This document shows positions 26,168 through 35,140 of a stretch of DNA of 52,656 bases, one piece after another. How positions within the stretch are numbered: position 1 is the stretch's first letter; every line of letters begins with the position of its first letter. The stretch lies in NCBI GenBank assembly GCA_027486895.1, contig JAIXOE010000011.1, positions 1 through 52,656 on the forward strand, in the 5' to 3' direction. The notes beneath the pieces were generated by a model. That model saw nothing but the letters and a program-made list of their open reading frames with translations, had not been told where the DNA came from and made no database searches. The position numbers and the translations under genes are program-made. Source of the DNA: Sphingomonadales bacterium. Lineage in GTDB: Bacteria > Pseudomonadota > Alphaproteobacteria > Sphingomonadales > Sphingomonadaceae.

Positions 26168-27366
26168 GATATGGTCTCAAGCGCGGCCTTGGCGTGGCTC
26201 ACGTAGAAATTCTTGAAGTCCTCGACCAGCTTTTCCTCCACGGCATATCGACCTTGAATATAACCATCATTGGATATGCCGCGATGATTGATCATCGAAA
26301 AATATCCATCCTGTTGATTGGTTTTGCGCCACAATGCGGCCAGATGATCCGGATCAAAATCGACGCCCTCAATCGCATCTTCATGCACCAGCCAGCTGGT
26401 GCGCAGCAATGTCTTGTCAGCCGAAATGGGCGTCAGTGAAAATGTCACGACGTGGTCGCAGCAGAAATGGTGCCAGCTATTGGGTTGAGTCCAAACAGAC
26501 AGGCTAGACGTTTCAGGCGCAGTAAATGGCCCAATCAATTTTTGACACGCCAGCTTGCCATCGATCGATTGTGTTACCGCGCCATTCGCCAGCGCCAGCC
26601 GCGCAATCCGGTGCCACCAGCCGTCGGGAAATTCGATCAGGTCATGATCGATACCAATTGCTTTCCACTGTTCATGCTTGGCCGCATCATCTGGTGCATC
26701 CTTACCAAACCCTGTTGTTCCAAGCACGCTAATCAGTTCAGGATGGCCAACATCGCAGTGGTAACATTCACGATTATTTTCCATCACCAATTTCCAGTTG
26801 GCGTCTTCGATATAATTGTCTTGAAAAACGACCTTAAGATTTTCGAGGTCATACACCGCAATCTGTGCGGATATGTCGGCCTTCACGCGGTCAATCGGCG
26901 GCGGATTGTCGCTCAGGCAGAGGAAAATCAGCCCGCCGACATTTTCCAACGCCACCGGCGACAGGCCATGGTCCGCCTTGTCGAAATCATCCGCCATGCT
27001 GCGCGCAGCCAACAACTGCCCATCAAGGCCATAGGTCCACTGATGGTAGGGACACATTAATCGCGGCGCCCGTCCGCGCTGTTCCAGGCAGATTTTGGCC
27101 CCGCGGTGCCGGCAGCTGTTCCAGAACGCGCGCACTTGCATGTCGCGGCCACGCACGATGATGATGGAATTATGCGCCAGTTCGAACACGAAAAAATCAC
27201 CCGGATTTTTCACATGCGCGACGGTGCAGGCGTAAAGCCAGACGGACTTCAGCATGACCTGCGTGTCAAATTCGAACGCCTCGTCACTGACATACAACTC
27301 GCGCGGCAGGGTGTGGCCCTTGCGATCCCGAGCGAGCAAGTCAGCGATGGGGGCGAAACCAGACAT
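26164..27366 (-). CDS. Rieske [2Fe-2S] oxygenase, probable glycine betaine demethylase (GbcA-like)
   Basis: This 400-residue oxygenase has Rieske ligands C85/H87 (NSCRHRG) and C105/H108 (CPYHQWTYGLDG), and the mononuclear iron site NRECYHCDVGHPEL with H203 and H208. Family members demethylate glycine betaine or related betaines to the dimethyl compound plus formaldehyde. The next upstream gene encodes a DMGDH-type enzyme and the next downstream genes encode sarcosine oxidase. The operon therefore provides three successive N-demethylations, which fits glycine betaine to glycine. It lacks the GbcB reductase gene normally found beside GbcA. It is 4 bases downstream of the DMGDH gene. Confidence 0.9.
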   Translation of the reverse strand: MSGFAPIADLLARDRKGHTLPRELYVSDEAFEFDTQVMLKSVWLYACTVAHVKNPGDFFVFELAHNSIIIVRGRDMQVRAFWNSCRHRGAKICLEQRGRAPRLMCPYHQWTYGLDGQLLAARSMADDFDKADHGLSPVALENVGGLIFLCLSDNPPPIDRVKADISAQIAVYDLENLKVVFQDNYIEDANWKLVMENNRECYHCDVGHPELISVLGTTGFGKDAPDDAAKHEQWKAIGIDHDLIEFPDGWWHRIARLALANGAVTQSIDGKLACQKLIGPFTAPETSSLSVWTQPNSWHHFCCDHVVTFSLTPISADKTLLRTSWLVHEDAIEGVDFDPDHLAALWRKTNQQDGYFSMINHRGISNDGYIQGRYAVEEKLVEDFKNFYVSHAKAALETIS

Positions 27367-27370
27367 CGGT

Positions 27371-29878
27371 TTAGCTCTTCAGTGCAATGTTGTCAGGGTC
27401 GAACGGCGAGTCCGCGATGATCGTCGCCTTGTGGCGCACGCCCAGGATCGCGATTTCAAACTCGGTGCCCGGAATGGCCAAATCAGGCTGGACCATAGCG
27501 AGCGCAAGCGACTTGCCGACACGCCAGCCATAACCGCCAGAGGTAACGCGCCCGACGACATCATCACCATGATAAATTGGCTCCGACCCGCGTGCATCGG
27601 CGTCGGCTACATTGTGCACTTCCATCGTCACCAACGTGTTTGCGTTGCCGCTTTCCTGCCATGCAAGTAGAGCATCACGCCCATGGAATGTCTGTTTCTT
27701 CAGGCTGACAAACCGCTCCAACCCGCTTTCAAAAGCGGAATACTCAACCGACAATTCACGCGGGATCAGTTTGTAGCTTTTTTCAAGCGCCATCGATGTC
27801 ATCGCGCGAATGCCGAACGGTTTGATCTCAAACTCGGCGCCGGCCTCCATCAGCTGGTCAAAAATGTAATTCTGCATCTCGATGGGATGATGGATTTCCC
27901 AACCAAGCTCACCAATGAAGTTGACGCGCAGCGCATCCACCTGCGCCAAGCCGATGCTCATTTTCTTGCCCGTCAGCCATGGGAAGGCATCATTGGATAG
28001 GTCTGTGTCAGTCAGCTTAGCCAACACGTCACGCGAACGTGGCCCCGCCAGTACAAGCACGCCCATGGATGTTGTCAGCCGTTCAAAGCTGACCGACCCA
28101 TCGCGCGGCATCGCCTTTTTCAGATAATCATGGTCATGCCGCTCATACGCGCCTGCAGAGACCAAATAATAACGCTGCGGCGCGGCTTTGTAGACGGTGA
28201 ATTCGCTGCGCACGCCGCCCTTGTGGGTGAGCAGATAGGACAGTGTGACGCGTCCGACTTTCTTCGGCACCGCATTTGTCAGCAACTGGTCAAGCCAGCC
28301 CTCCGCACCCGGCCCTGAAATCTCGCATTTGGCAAATGCGCTCATATCCTGAATGCCCACTTTTTCGTGCACATGGCGACATTCATTGCCGACATGTTCG
28401 AAATAGTTGGAACGACGGAACGACCATTTCTCCCGGACGGGCACGCCTGCAACGACCGGATGATTGTCGTTCAAAAGTACGTCAGGCTTGTCGAGATCGG
28501 CCTCGGTCAGTTCATAGCCCTCCGGCGCAAACCAGTTGGGGCGTTCCCAACCGAACACGCTGCCGAACACCGCCCCGAGCGCCTTCATCCGGTCGTAGCA
28601 AGGGGTCCGCCGCAATGCGCGTCCCGCTTCGCGCTCTTCATCGGGATAATGCACGGTGAAGACCTTGGCATAGGCCTCTTCGTTCTTTTCAATGAGGAAT
28701 CCGCGTCCGGCATAATCGCCAAAGCGGCGCGGATCGACGCCCATCATATCGATGGTCGGTTCACCATCAACAATCCAGTGCGCCAATTGCCAACCAGCGC
28801 CCCCTGCGGCGGTAACGCCAAAACTGTGACCTTCGTTGAGCCAGAAGTTTTTAAGGCCCCAAGCAGGGCCAACAATGGGCGACCCGTCGGGCGTATATGC
28901 AATTGCGCCGTTATACACTCTCTTGATGCCAACCTCGCCAAAGGCTGGCACGCGCTTCATTGCGGCGAGGATATAGGGTTCGAGTCGTTCAAGCGCATCG
29001 GGGAACAGTTCATATTCGCTGGTTGCAGCAGGGCCATCCACATAACAGGCAGGCGCACCCAACTCATATGGCCCCAACAACAGCCCGCCAGCTTCCTCAC
29101 GCATATAATAGCTCGCGTCGGATTCCCGCAGGACGCCCATTTCTGGCAAACCCGCTTTTTTGCGCGCCATGATTTCCGGATGCTGCTCGGTCACGATATA
29201 CTGATGCTCGACAGGGATCACCGGGATATCGAGGCCTACCATTGCCCCTGTCTGACGCGCGAAATTGCCGGAGCACGATACAACATGTTCGCAGGTGATG
29301 TCGCCCTGATCCGTCGAGATAAGCCATTCGCCATTTGGCTGTTGCGTGATCGCATTGACTGTCGTGTTGCGATAGATGGTCGCACCGCGTTGCCGCGCAC
29401 CCTTGGCCAATGCCTGCGTCAGATCGGCGGGTTGGATATAACCATCATCGGGATGCTGGATAGCGCCAATGACACCGTCCATGTCGGCAAGCGGCCAGAT
29501 TGCTTTGACGTCGTCAGGGCTCAGGAAATTGACGTCGACGCCAATGGTGCGCGCGACGCCCGCATAATAATGATACTCATCCATCCGGTCTTTAGTGGTC
29601 GCCAGCCGGATGTTCGTGACTTGCGAAAAACCTGCATGAAGGCCGGTCTCTGCCTCTAGCGTCGGGTATAATCCTACCGAATATTGATGCAGCTTTCCGA
29701 CTGAATAGCTAAGGTTAAAAAGAGGCAGAAGACCGGCTGCATGCCAGGTTGAGCCGGACGTCAACTCCTTTCGCTCAAGCAACACGACGTCGCTCCACCC
29801 CATTTTGGCAAGATGATACAAAGTGCTTACGCCGACGACGCCGCCACCAATTACAACTGCTCGTGCCGTGTTCTTCAT
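27371..29878 (-). CDS. Dimethylglycine/sarcosine dehydrogenase-type FAD oxidoreductase with GcvT domain
   Basis: This 835-residue protein has the DMGDH/SDH architecture. An N-terminal FAD-binding DAO domain (VVIGGGVVGVSTLYHLAKMG, residues 8-27) carries STWHAAG, with H46 at the position of covalent 8-alpha FAD attachment. A middle domain with NEGHSFGVTAAGGAGW follows, and the C-terminal half is a folate-binding GcvT/aminomethyltransferase domain (FAKCEISGPGAEGWLD, LGWEIHHPIEMQNY). It would remove one methyl of dimethylglycine as formaldehyde or methylene-THF. ATG 29878 was chosen because it starts 7 residues before the FAD motif and has GGTGG upstream; a TTG at 29920 would add 14 residues. It is the first gene of the minus-strand operon ending at the hydrolase. 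Confidence 0.9.
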   Translation of the reverse strand: MKNTARAVVIGGGVVGVSTLYHLAKMGWSDVVLLERKELTSGSTWHAAGLLPLFNLSYSVGKLHQYSVGLYPTLEAETGLHAGFSQVTNIRLATTKDRMDEYHYYAGVARTIGVDVNFLSPDDVKAIWPLADMDGVIGAIQHPDDGYIQPADLTQALAKGARQRGATIYRNTTVNAITQQPNGEWLISTDQGDITCEHVVSCSGNFARQTGAMVGLDIPVIPVEHQYIVTEQHPEIMARKKAGLPEMGVLRESDASYYMREEAGGLLLGPYELGAPACYVDGPAATSEYELFPDALERLEPYILAAMKRVPAFGEVGIKRVYNGAIAYTPDGSPIVGPAWGLKNFWLNEGHSFGVTAAGGAGWQLAHWIVDGEPTIDMMGVDPRRFGDYAGRGFLIEKNEEAYAKVFTVHYPDEEREAGRALRRTPCYDRMKALGAVFGSVFGWERPNWFAPEGYELTEADLDKPDVLLNDNHPVVAGVPVREKWSFRRSNYFEHVGNECRHVHEKVGIQDMSAFAKCEISGPGAEGWLDQLLTNAVPKKVGRVTLSYLLTHKGGVRSEFTVYKAAPQRYYLVSAGAYERHDHDYLKKAMPRDGSVSFERLTTSMGVLVLAGPRSRDVLAKLTDTDLSNDAFPWLTGKKMSIGLAQVDALRVNFIGELGWEIHHPIEMQNYIFDQLMEAGAEFEIKPFGIRAMTSMALEKSYKLIPRELSVEYSAFESGLERFVSLKKQTFHGRDALLAWQESGNANTLVTMEVHNVADADARGSEPIYHGDDVVGRVTSGGYGWRVGKSLALAMVQPDLAIPGTEFEIAILGVRHKATIIADSPFDPDNIALKS

Positions 29879-29972
29879 ACCATCCACCAAGTCTCGTGAT
29901 GGCGCCCCTATGTCAGACAAAAAGCTTGTGCGGCAATCGGATTGCGCCGTCGAAACGTAGCAACAGGTTTTT

Positions 29973-29989
29973 CTAATATTAAATATTAG
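29973..29989. promoter_or_regulatory. AT-rich perfect palindrome upstream of the DMGDH operon
   Basis: CTAATATT and AATATTAG at 29973-29980 and 29982-29989 are perfect inverted arms around one central base, about 95 bases upstream of the DMGDH start. It is a plausible operator or part of a promoter for the minus-strand operon. CTAATATTA also occurs in the LysR promoter region at 19534-19542, and TTAATATTAC at 7262-7271. AT-rich palindromes arise by chance more easily than GC-rich ones, so this is tentative. Confidence 0.4.
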
Positions 29990-30075
29990 TGCAGGTTACA
30001 TGGCGACCGCTGGCCACCGGGGTCATCCGCCCAAGCAACCGCATTTTTATGCTATAAATCAGCCTACGCAGGCAT

Positions 30076-30288
30076 TCAGTTAATAGGCGTGTGCGATTCT
30101 CGCGGGTATGCAGAGTCGCCATGTTCCGCTTCATCGCGGATTTCCGCTATGTTGCGTTCGCGCTGACCTTCCATGGGATGGCGGTTTTCCGGCTTTCGCA
30201 AAAAGCGCAGCAGAAGGACAATAGCCACGATCAATCCAATGATCAGCGTTCCAAATCCGAGTGCGGATGTCATTTCGGGGGTATTCAT
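30076..30288 (-). CDS. Small single-span membrane protein, unknown function
   Basis: This 70-residue protein is predicted from ATG 30288, which follows a GAGG ribosome-binding site; an ATG at 30300 would add four residues. One hydrophobic segment (ALGFGTLIIGLIVAIVLLLRFL, about residues 9-30) is followed by a basic and then strongly acidic/basic hydrophilic tail (RHPMEGQRERNIAEIRDEAE). This is an inner-membrane topology with a cytoplasmic tail. No family recognised. It is 67 bases downstream of the TspO gene on the same strand and could be co-transcribed. Coding potential is supported only by the ribosome-binding site and the coherent TM plus charged-tail design. Confidence 0.55.
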   Translation of the reverse strand: MNTPEMTSALGFGTLIIGLIVAIVLLLRFLRKPENRHPMEGQRERNIAEIRDEAEHGDSAYPRESHTPIN

Positions 30289-30355
30289 GGGGCACCTCAT
30301 TCATGTGTCGTCGAATAACCTGACGCACATGAGAAGGTTCCAAAATTGGGTGAGC

Positions 30356-30877
30356 CTACACTCCGGCCCGTTTTCCGAACGGTGCGTTCAGGTGGACAAT
30401 CTTGAGGTTCAGCAAAGCTGCAAAGCTTACCCACATAAAGTAAGGCACGATCAGCCAGCTTGCCAGAACGGAGAATTGGCGCAGCTCAATACATAACGCC
30501 AATACCGAGCCCCAAAGAAAGACGACTTCAACCAATGCCCAGTCAGGACGCCGAAGATTAAAAAACAGCGGTGACCACAAGAAGTGGCAGACGAAGTTTA
30601 CTGCGTAGAGAATGATTATGGCGGTGCGTTCTGCATCGGTGGTCGCACCCTGCCATGCTAGAATGCCGGCCCAAGCCGATAGGCCGAGGATCAACGTCCA
30701 TGCAGGCCCAAAAAGCCAATCCGGTGGTTGCCATGACGGCTTTTTAAGGTTCCGGTACCACGGCCCGATGGTAGTTAAAACACCACCGGCACCGCCCAAT
30801 ATGACGGCCCATAAAATGAATATGATGATGTAAGTGTCTGGCACGCTCTGCTTATGGTCTCGGGATCGCCGTGGCAC
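30356..30877 (-). CDS. tspO: TspO/MBR family tryptophan-rich sensory protein
   Basis: This 173-residue protein has five hydrophobic segments and the family motifs PWYRNLKKPSWQPPDWLFGPAW (loop after TM1, with the conserved KPSWxPP) and NFVCHFLWSPLFFNLRRPDW, plus PYFMWVSFAALLNL in the last helix. TspO binds porphyrins and cholesterol-like molecules in the membrane and modulates pigment or stress responses in alphaproteobacteria. The N-terminus is longer than usual. The start used is GTG 30877, but its ribosome-binding site is weak, and a GTG about 11 codons downstream (before PDTYIII) would fit the family length better. Confidence 0.88.
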   Translation of the reverse strand: MPRRSRDHKQSVPDTYIIIFILWAVILGGAGGVLTTIGPWYRNLKKPSWQPPDWLFGPAWTLILGLSAWAGILAWQGATTDAERTAIIILYAVNFVCHFLWSPLFFNLRRPDWALVEVVFLWGSVLALCIELRQFSVLASWLIVPYFMWVSFAALLNLKIVHLNAPFGKRAGV

Positions 30878-30990
30878 AAGTGATCATAATGACAAGGCCG
30901 CTTTCGTTAGAAACAACGAAGCATATTTTGAGCAATGGAACTTGTGCACGCAGCGGGGGTTTCGAAGGAAACTGACGAAAGCTAAATCAC

Positions 30991-32064
30991 TTGAAATATA
31001 TCACCTTAATATTCGCGCTCGGTATACTCGCCGGGTGTGACCGCAACGACAGTGGTGACGCAGAATCCAGCGCCACGGGCGCTTCAAACGCTCCTGCCGA
31101 CAATCCTTCAGTATTTCTCGCGGCAAAAGGTGATGTGCCACTGTTGCCAGAAACGCTTGAAATGTTGCCGGCGCAGTTGGCTCTGGATCGCTTGGGCTAT
31201 TCCTCTGGTGTGCTTGACGGGAACGCGCACCAGCAGTTCGAAATGGCGTTGAAGGGCTTTCAAAAGGCCAATAACCTAGCCGAAAGCGGCGCATTGGACG
31301 CGGCAACGCAGGCGGCTTTGGCCAAGGCAAATGTGGGACCGCCAACCCGCTTGGTTCGCATCCCTGTCGCCTTTGCAGGCCAGACTTTCTTTGCGGATTT
31401 CCCTAAAGATGCTGCCGATCAAGCCAAATTGCCCACACTTGGCTATCGCAACCTTATGGAAGCGCTGGCTGAACGTTTTCACACCACGCCGGAAACGTTG
31501 GTGGCCCTGAATTCGCCCAAAACGCAGATTGGCGCGGGCAAAGTGATCGTCGTACCCAATCTTCCTGATCAAGCCGCACCAAGCTCTGAAGTGGCCGAGC
31601 GCGGCTGGGGCGAAACACTTATTTCATTGGGTGTGGCTGCCGACCAACCTGAGGTGGATAGCATCTTGGTCGACAAATCCGACGGCTGGCTGCGCGCGTT
31701 GGATGAAGAGGGTAAAATTATCGCACAGTTTCCCGTCACTACTGGAAGCTCGCACGATCCGCTGCCGATTGGCAAATGGACCGTGAAGGGCGTCGCGCGA
31801 AATCCGGAATTTCATTATAATCCCGAACTGTTCTGGGATGTAAGCGACAGCAAGGGCAAGCAGCTTTTGCCACCCGGACCTAATAGCCCGGTTGGCGTAG
31901 TCTGGATCGACCTGTCAAAACCGCATTATGGTATCCATGGCACTGGCGAGCCTGCCACCATCGGCCGTACGGAAAGCCATGGATGTGTCCGGCTGACCAA
32001 TTGGGATGCAGCCCGCGTCGCCGGAATGGTGCGTCCCGGAACTAAGGTCGTTTTCCAGAAATAA
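30991..32064 (+). CDS. L,D-transpeptidase (YkuD family) lipoprotein
   Basis: This 357-residue protein has a lipoprotein signal (LIFALGILAGC, lipobox cysteine at residue 16), a peptidoglycan-binding domain (QLALDRLGYSSGVLDG, residues about 60-110) and a C-terminal YkuD catalytic domain with the motif IHGTG ... SHGCVRLTNWD, in which the cysteine is the nucleophile. The family forms 3-3 peptidoglycan cross-links or anchors proteins in the periplasm. The only reasonable start is TTG at 30991 (MKYITLIFA). The 3' end is 6 bases from the stop of the convergent carotenoid-oxygenase gene. Confidence 0.92.
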   Translation: MKYITLIFALGILAGCDRNDSGDAESSATGASNAPADNPSVFLAAKGDVPLLPETLEMLPAQLALDRLGYSSGVLDGNAHQQFEMALKGFQKANNLAESGALDAATQAALAKANVGPPTRLVRIPVAFAGQTFFADFPKDAADQAKLPTLGYRNLMEALAERFHTTPETLVALNSPKTQIGAGKVIVVPNLPDQAAPSSEVAERGWGETLISLGVAADQPEVDSILVDKSDGWLRALDEEGKIIAQFPVTTGSSHDPLPIGKWTVKGVARNPEFHYNPELFWDVSDSKGKQLLPPGPNSPVGVVWIDLSKPHYGIHGTGEPATIGRTESHGCVRLTNWDAARVAGMVRPGTKVVFQK

Positions 32065-32069
32065 GGCGA

Positions 32070-33524
32070 CTACAGGACGGTCCGGTCGGCCCAATGCGCG
32101 TGCGTTCCGCTGCTAATCTTGTGCGGCAGTGCAATTCGGCACACCGGTCCGTCTTCAAAACGCTTGCAGTCAATGAGGATGCATTCTGACGTTCCACGGT
32201 TTTCGTCCGTCACAAAGCTGACGAGATACCCGTCGTCTTCGTCTACTGCGCCCACACGCGGCGCAAATGGCGCTTCGCTGGCATAGCGACCATCGTCGAG
32301 TTTGACCTCCCAAGACTCGCCGGTCGTAAGATCATGTTTAACGAAACCTGTGAACAGGAACCAACCCGGCTTGGACGTCGTGCTATAGGCATAACGATAG
32401 GGCAGCCCCAAATAGCGCTGGTTCATCATCCCAAATTCGAGAATGCGATCATCCAATCGCTCTTCGCGCGTAATGCCATCCTTCAAGTTAAAGCGCCAAC
32501 GATGCAGCTTCGGCTTAAAGCTGTGTTCGTCAACATAGGCCATCATATGGCCGTAGCCGTCGGCATTTTCGATGGGTGGCGGATAGGGATCTTCTTCGAA
32601 ATAGCCGTCGAGAATTACTTCATCCCCATCTTCATAAGCATTGATGAAGTGAAGGACAAAGGTTGGGTCAGCTTCAAACCAGCGAATGTCTTCGGGTTGC
32701 CCATAACGCGGAATGAGCGCGAAACGCGATGGCAGCCCTTCGTGAAGCCGCGTCACATGAACGTCGCGCTTGAGCAATTCTTCATCCCAGAACAAAGGGA
32801 AGTCACACAATATCGACCAGTTTTCGGTGAACATCATATCGTGCGGCAAACGTGGTCCGGGGAGCGGGATAGGCACATAATGTGCAAGCTTTCCGCTGCG
32901 GTCGACCACGCCATAATGCATATAAGGCGCGTATTTGGAGTAGTTGAAAAATAGCAACTCGCCAGTGCGTTCATCGACTTTGGGATGCGCTGAAATGCCG
33001 TCCAAAGGGACCCATGAAGCGACGCCTTCCTGCTCCAGCGTCTCGGGGTCGAGAACATAGCCCTCGCCGCACTGGTAGAAAGTGGACACAGCCTTGCCAG
33101 CGTGCACGATGATGTCGGTGCTAGATGAATCCTTGAGGCTGCCATGTGCGCCAAAGCCGGGGCGTTTCGACACGCTCACCTTGTCCATCAGCCCGCCCCA
33201 GAGCGAGCCTTCTGCATCCTGCTCCGCCTGAAAACAGCGGGTGCGGACGAACCGGTTGCGATAGCTTGCCTTGCCACCAGAAAAATCAATCTGGTGGATC
33301 ATGCCATCACCATCAAAGGGGTGATAACGCCCCAATGGCTGATGCAGTTGGTTTTCGGTGTTGCGCAGATACACGCCGTCAATGTCATCCGGAATCCGGC
33401 CTTCAATCACGTCAAGGTCAGTCGCAGTTACTTCTTCATGCTGCGGTGTCCACGCGCCATTGAGATAGGGATGGTTGCTCGGCTGCAGCGTTGCTTTCAC
33501 CGGTTGCAATTTTTCTACCTGCAT
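32070..33524 (-). CDS. Carotenoid cleavage / lignostilbene dioxygenase-family oxygenase
   Basis: This 484-residue beta-propeller oxygenase has the four iron-binding histidines recognisable at H180 (ISAHPKV), H228 (PHDMMFTEN), H292 (VLHFINAYE) and H475 (SGTHAHW). The family cleaves C=C bonds of carotenoids, apocarotenoids or stilbenes with O2. Sphingomonads use such enzymes on lignin-derived stilbenes, but no ligninolytic gene is nearby, so the substrate is open. ATG 33524 has the ribosome-binding site GAGGAG just upstream. It sits 17 bases after the ALDH gene on the same strand, so the two may be co-transcribed. Confidence 0.9.
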   Translation of the reverse strand: MQVEKLQPVKATLQPSNHPYLNGAWTPQHEEVTATDLDVIEGRIPDDIDGVYLRNTENQLHQPLGRYHPFDGDGMIHQIDFSGGKASYRNRFVRTRCFQAEQDAEGSLWGGLMDKVSVSKRPGFGAHGSLKDSSSTDIIVHAGKAVSTFYQCGEGYVLDPETLEQEGVASWVPLDGISAHPKVDERTGELLFFNYSKYAPYMHYGVVDRSGKLAHYVPIPLPGPRLPHDMMFTENWSILCDFPLFWDEELLKRDVHVTRLHEGLPSRFALIPRYGQPEDIRWFEADPTFVLHFINAYEDGDEVILDGYFEEDPYPPPIENADGYGHMMAYVDEHSFKPKLHRWRFNLKDGITREERLDDRILEFGMMNQRYLGLPYRYAYSTTSKPGWFLFTGFVKHDLTTGESWEVKLDDGRYASEAPFAPRVGAVDEDDGYLVSFVTDENRGTSECILIDCKRFEDGPVCRIALPHKISSGTHAHWADRTVL

Positions 33525-33541
33525 CTCGCTCTCCTCAGGCG

Positions 33542-35032
33542 TCAGCCTAGGTCGAAAGTCACCCCTTGCGCAAGCGGCAGTTCATTCGAGTAGTTAATCG
33601 TGTTGGTCGCGCGGCGCATATAGGCCTTCCACGCGTCCGAACCGGATTCGCGGCCACCGCCGGTTTCCTTTTCCCCGCCAAATGCCCCGCCGATTTCAGC
33701 CCCGGATGTGCCGATATTGACGTTGGCGATGCCGCAGTCGCTTCCTTCTGCAGACAGGAACCGTTCGCACTCGCGGACGTCTGTCGAGAATATCGCTGAC
33801 GAAAGCCCCGCGCCGACACTGTTTTGAAGTACGATGGCCTGGGTCAGGTCGTGATAGCGGAAAATGTAGAGGATGGGGGCAAAGGTTTCGCGCAATGCCG
33901 GGCCGGCATGCGCAGGCATTTCGACAAGCGCGGGCCGGACATAGACACCATCCATGTCCATCCGTCCGCCGCCAGTGATGCTTGCTCCAAGCTCTCTCGC
34001 TTCGTTGAGGGCGACGTGCATGCCCTCATATGCTGCGTCATCAATGAGTGGTCCTGCAAGGTTGCTGCCGTCCAGCGGGTCACCAACCGCCATTGATGTG
34101 CTTGCGGCGGTCAAGGCCGCGACAAAATTGTCATAGACCGCATCATGGACAAAGACACGGCGCAGGCTGGTGCACCGTTGCCCACTTGTTCCGAACGCCG
34201 AGAACAGCACACCGCGCAACGCCAATGCGAGGTCCGCCTTGTCACTGATGATCGCGGCGTTATTGCCTCCAAGTTCTAATATCGTTCTTGCAAAGCGCGA
34301 TGCTGCAACCTGCCCCACCTTGCGGCCCATTTCTGTGCTGCCGGTGGCCGAGATAAGCGCGATGCGCGGGTCTGCGACCAACGCCGCGCCAACGTCGCGG
34401 CCACCTTGCACGATCTGCGAAAGATTCGCCGGAGCATCGCCGAATTCAGCTGCGGCGCGCTCGAAAATCGCTTGCACCGCCACGGCGGTCAGTGGAGTTT
34501 TCTCCGATGGTTTCCAGATAACGCTATTGCCGCAAACAAGTGCCAGCGCCGCATTCCACGCCCAGACGGCAACTGGGAAATTGAACGCAGAAATCACCAG
34601 CGTCGGTCCCAAGGGGTGCCATTGTTCCATCATGCGGTGGCCGGGACGTTCACTCGCGATGGTGAGACCATGTAGCTGGCGCGACAAGCCAACAGCGAAG
34701 TCGCAAATGTCGATCATCTCCTGCACTTCGCCGAGACCCTCGGACAAGGGTTTGCCACATTCGATGGTGACAAGGCGCGCGAGGTTTTCCTTGTTTTCGC
34801 GCAAGGCATTTCCGAACAAGCGAACGAGTTCGCCGCGACGTGGTGCCGGAACATTACGCCATTTTAGAAAGGCCTCGGTCGCATTCGCACACGCCACATC
34901 AATATCTGGCACAGAGGCAGTTGGTACCGACCCGATGTTGCTTCCGTCGATGGGCGAGTATGATGCCAGATCACCCGAAATTTGCGTTCCGAGGTTTTTC
35001 AGAATCTTCTCTACATCTGCCGCTAACGTCAC
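33542..35032 (-). CDS. amaB: ALDH7-family aldehyde dehydrogenase, probable L-aminoadipate-semialdehyde dehydrogenase (AmaB)
   Basis: This 496-residue aldehyde dehydrogenase has catalytic E253 (ELGGNN) and C287 ([12 protein letters not shown]). The block [20 protein letters not shown], continuing [13 protein letters not shown], is highly specific for the ALDH7/antiquitin clan. Members oxidise alpha-aminoadipic semialdehyde (piperideine-6-carboxylate) to aminoadipate in lysine degradation. The glutaryl-CoA dehydrogenase gene, which acts later in the same route, is transcribed divergently 108 bases away, which supports a lysine-catabolism role. ATG 35032 has a purine-rich site (GGAGAG) upstream. 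The enzymes between these two steps are not in the window. Confidence 0.87.
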   Translation of the reverse strand: MTLAADVEKILKNLGTQISGDLASYSPIDGSNIGSVPTASVPDIDVACANATEAFLKWRNVPAPRRGELVRLFGNALRENKENLARLVTIECGKPLSEGLGEVQEMIDICDFAVGLSRQLHGLTIASERPGHRMMEQWHPLGPTLVISAFNFPVAVWAWNAALALVCGNSVIWKPSEKTPLTAVAVQAIFERAAAEFGDAPANLSQIVQGGRDVGAALVADPRIALISATGSTEMGRKVGQVAASRFARTILELGGNNAAIISDKADLALALRGVLFSAFGTSGQRCTSLRRVFVHDAVYDNFVAALTAASTSMAVGDPLDGSNLAGPLIDDAAYEGMHVALNEARELGASITGGGRMDMDGVYVRPALVEMPAHAGPALRETFAPILYIFRYHDLTQAIVLQNSVGAGLSSAIFSTDVRECERFLSAEGSDCGIANVNIGTSGAEIGGAFGGEKETGGGRESGSDAWKAYMRRATNTINYSNELPLAQGVTFDLG

Positions 35033-35140
35033 TGGTCTCTCCTGTTTAATTGGCCCCCAAATAGACTGGTTACAGACATTTTGCCAGCTTGCCCGAAGCC
35101 CACAAAAAGTTTAGCGCCCACCCAACATTGGAGAAACCTT

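Noticed and set aside
28367-29659. 430-codon + strand open frame opposite the DMGDH gene
   Set aside because: No motif, and the minus-strand gene shows complete DMGDH domains; a shadow frame.
30903-30920. TTCGTT/AACGAA inverted repeat between tspO and the L,D-transpeptidase gene
   Set aside because: Short arms and no other support; not enough to call an operator.
34170-35114. 314-codon + strand open frame opposite the ALDH gene
   Set aside because: Serine/proline-rich translation without domain, wholly antisense to a conserved dehydrogenase.
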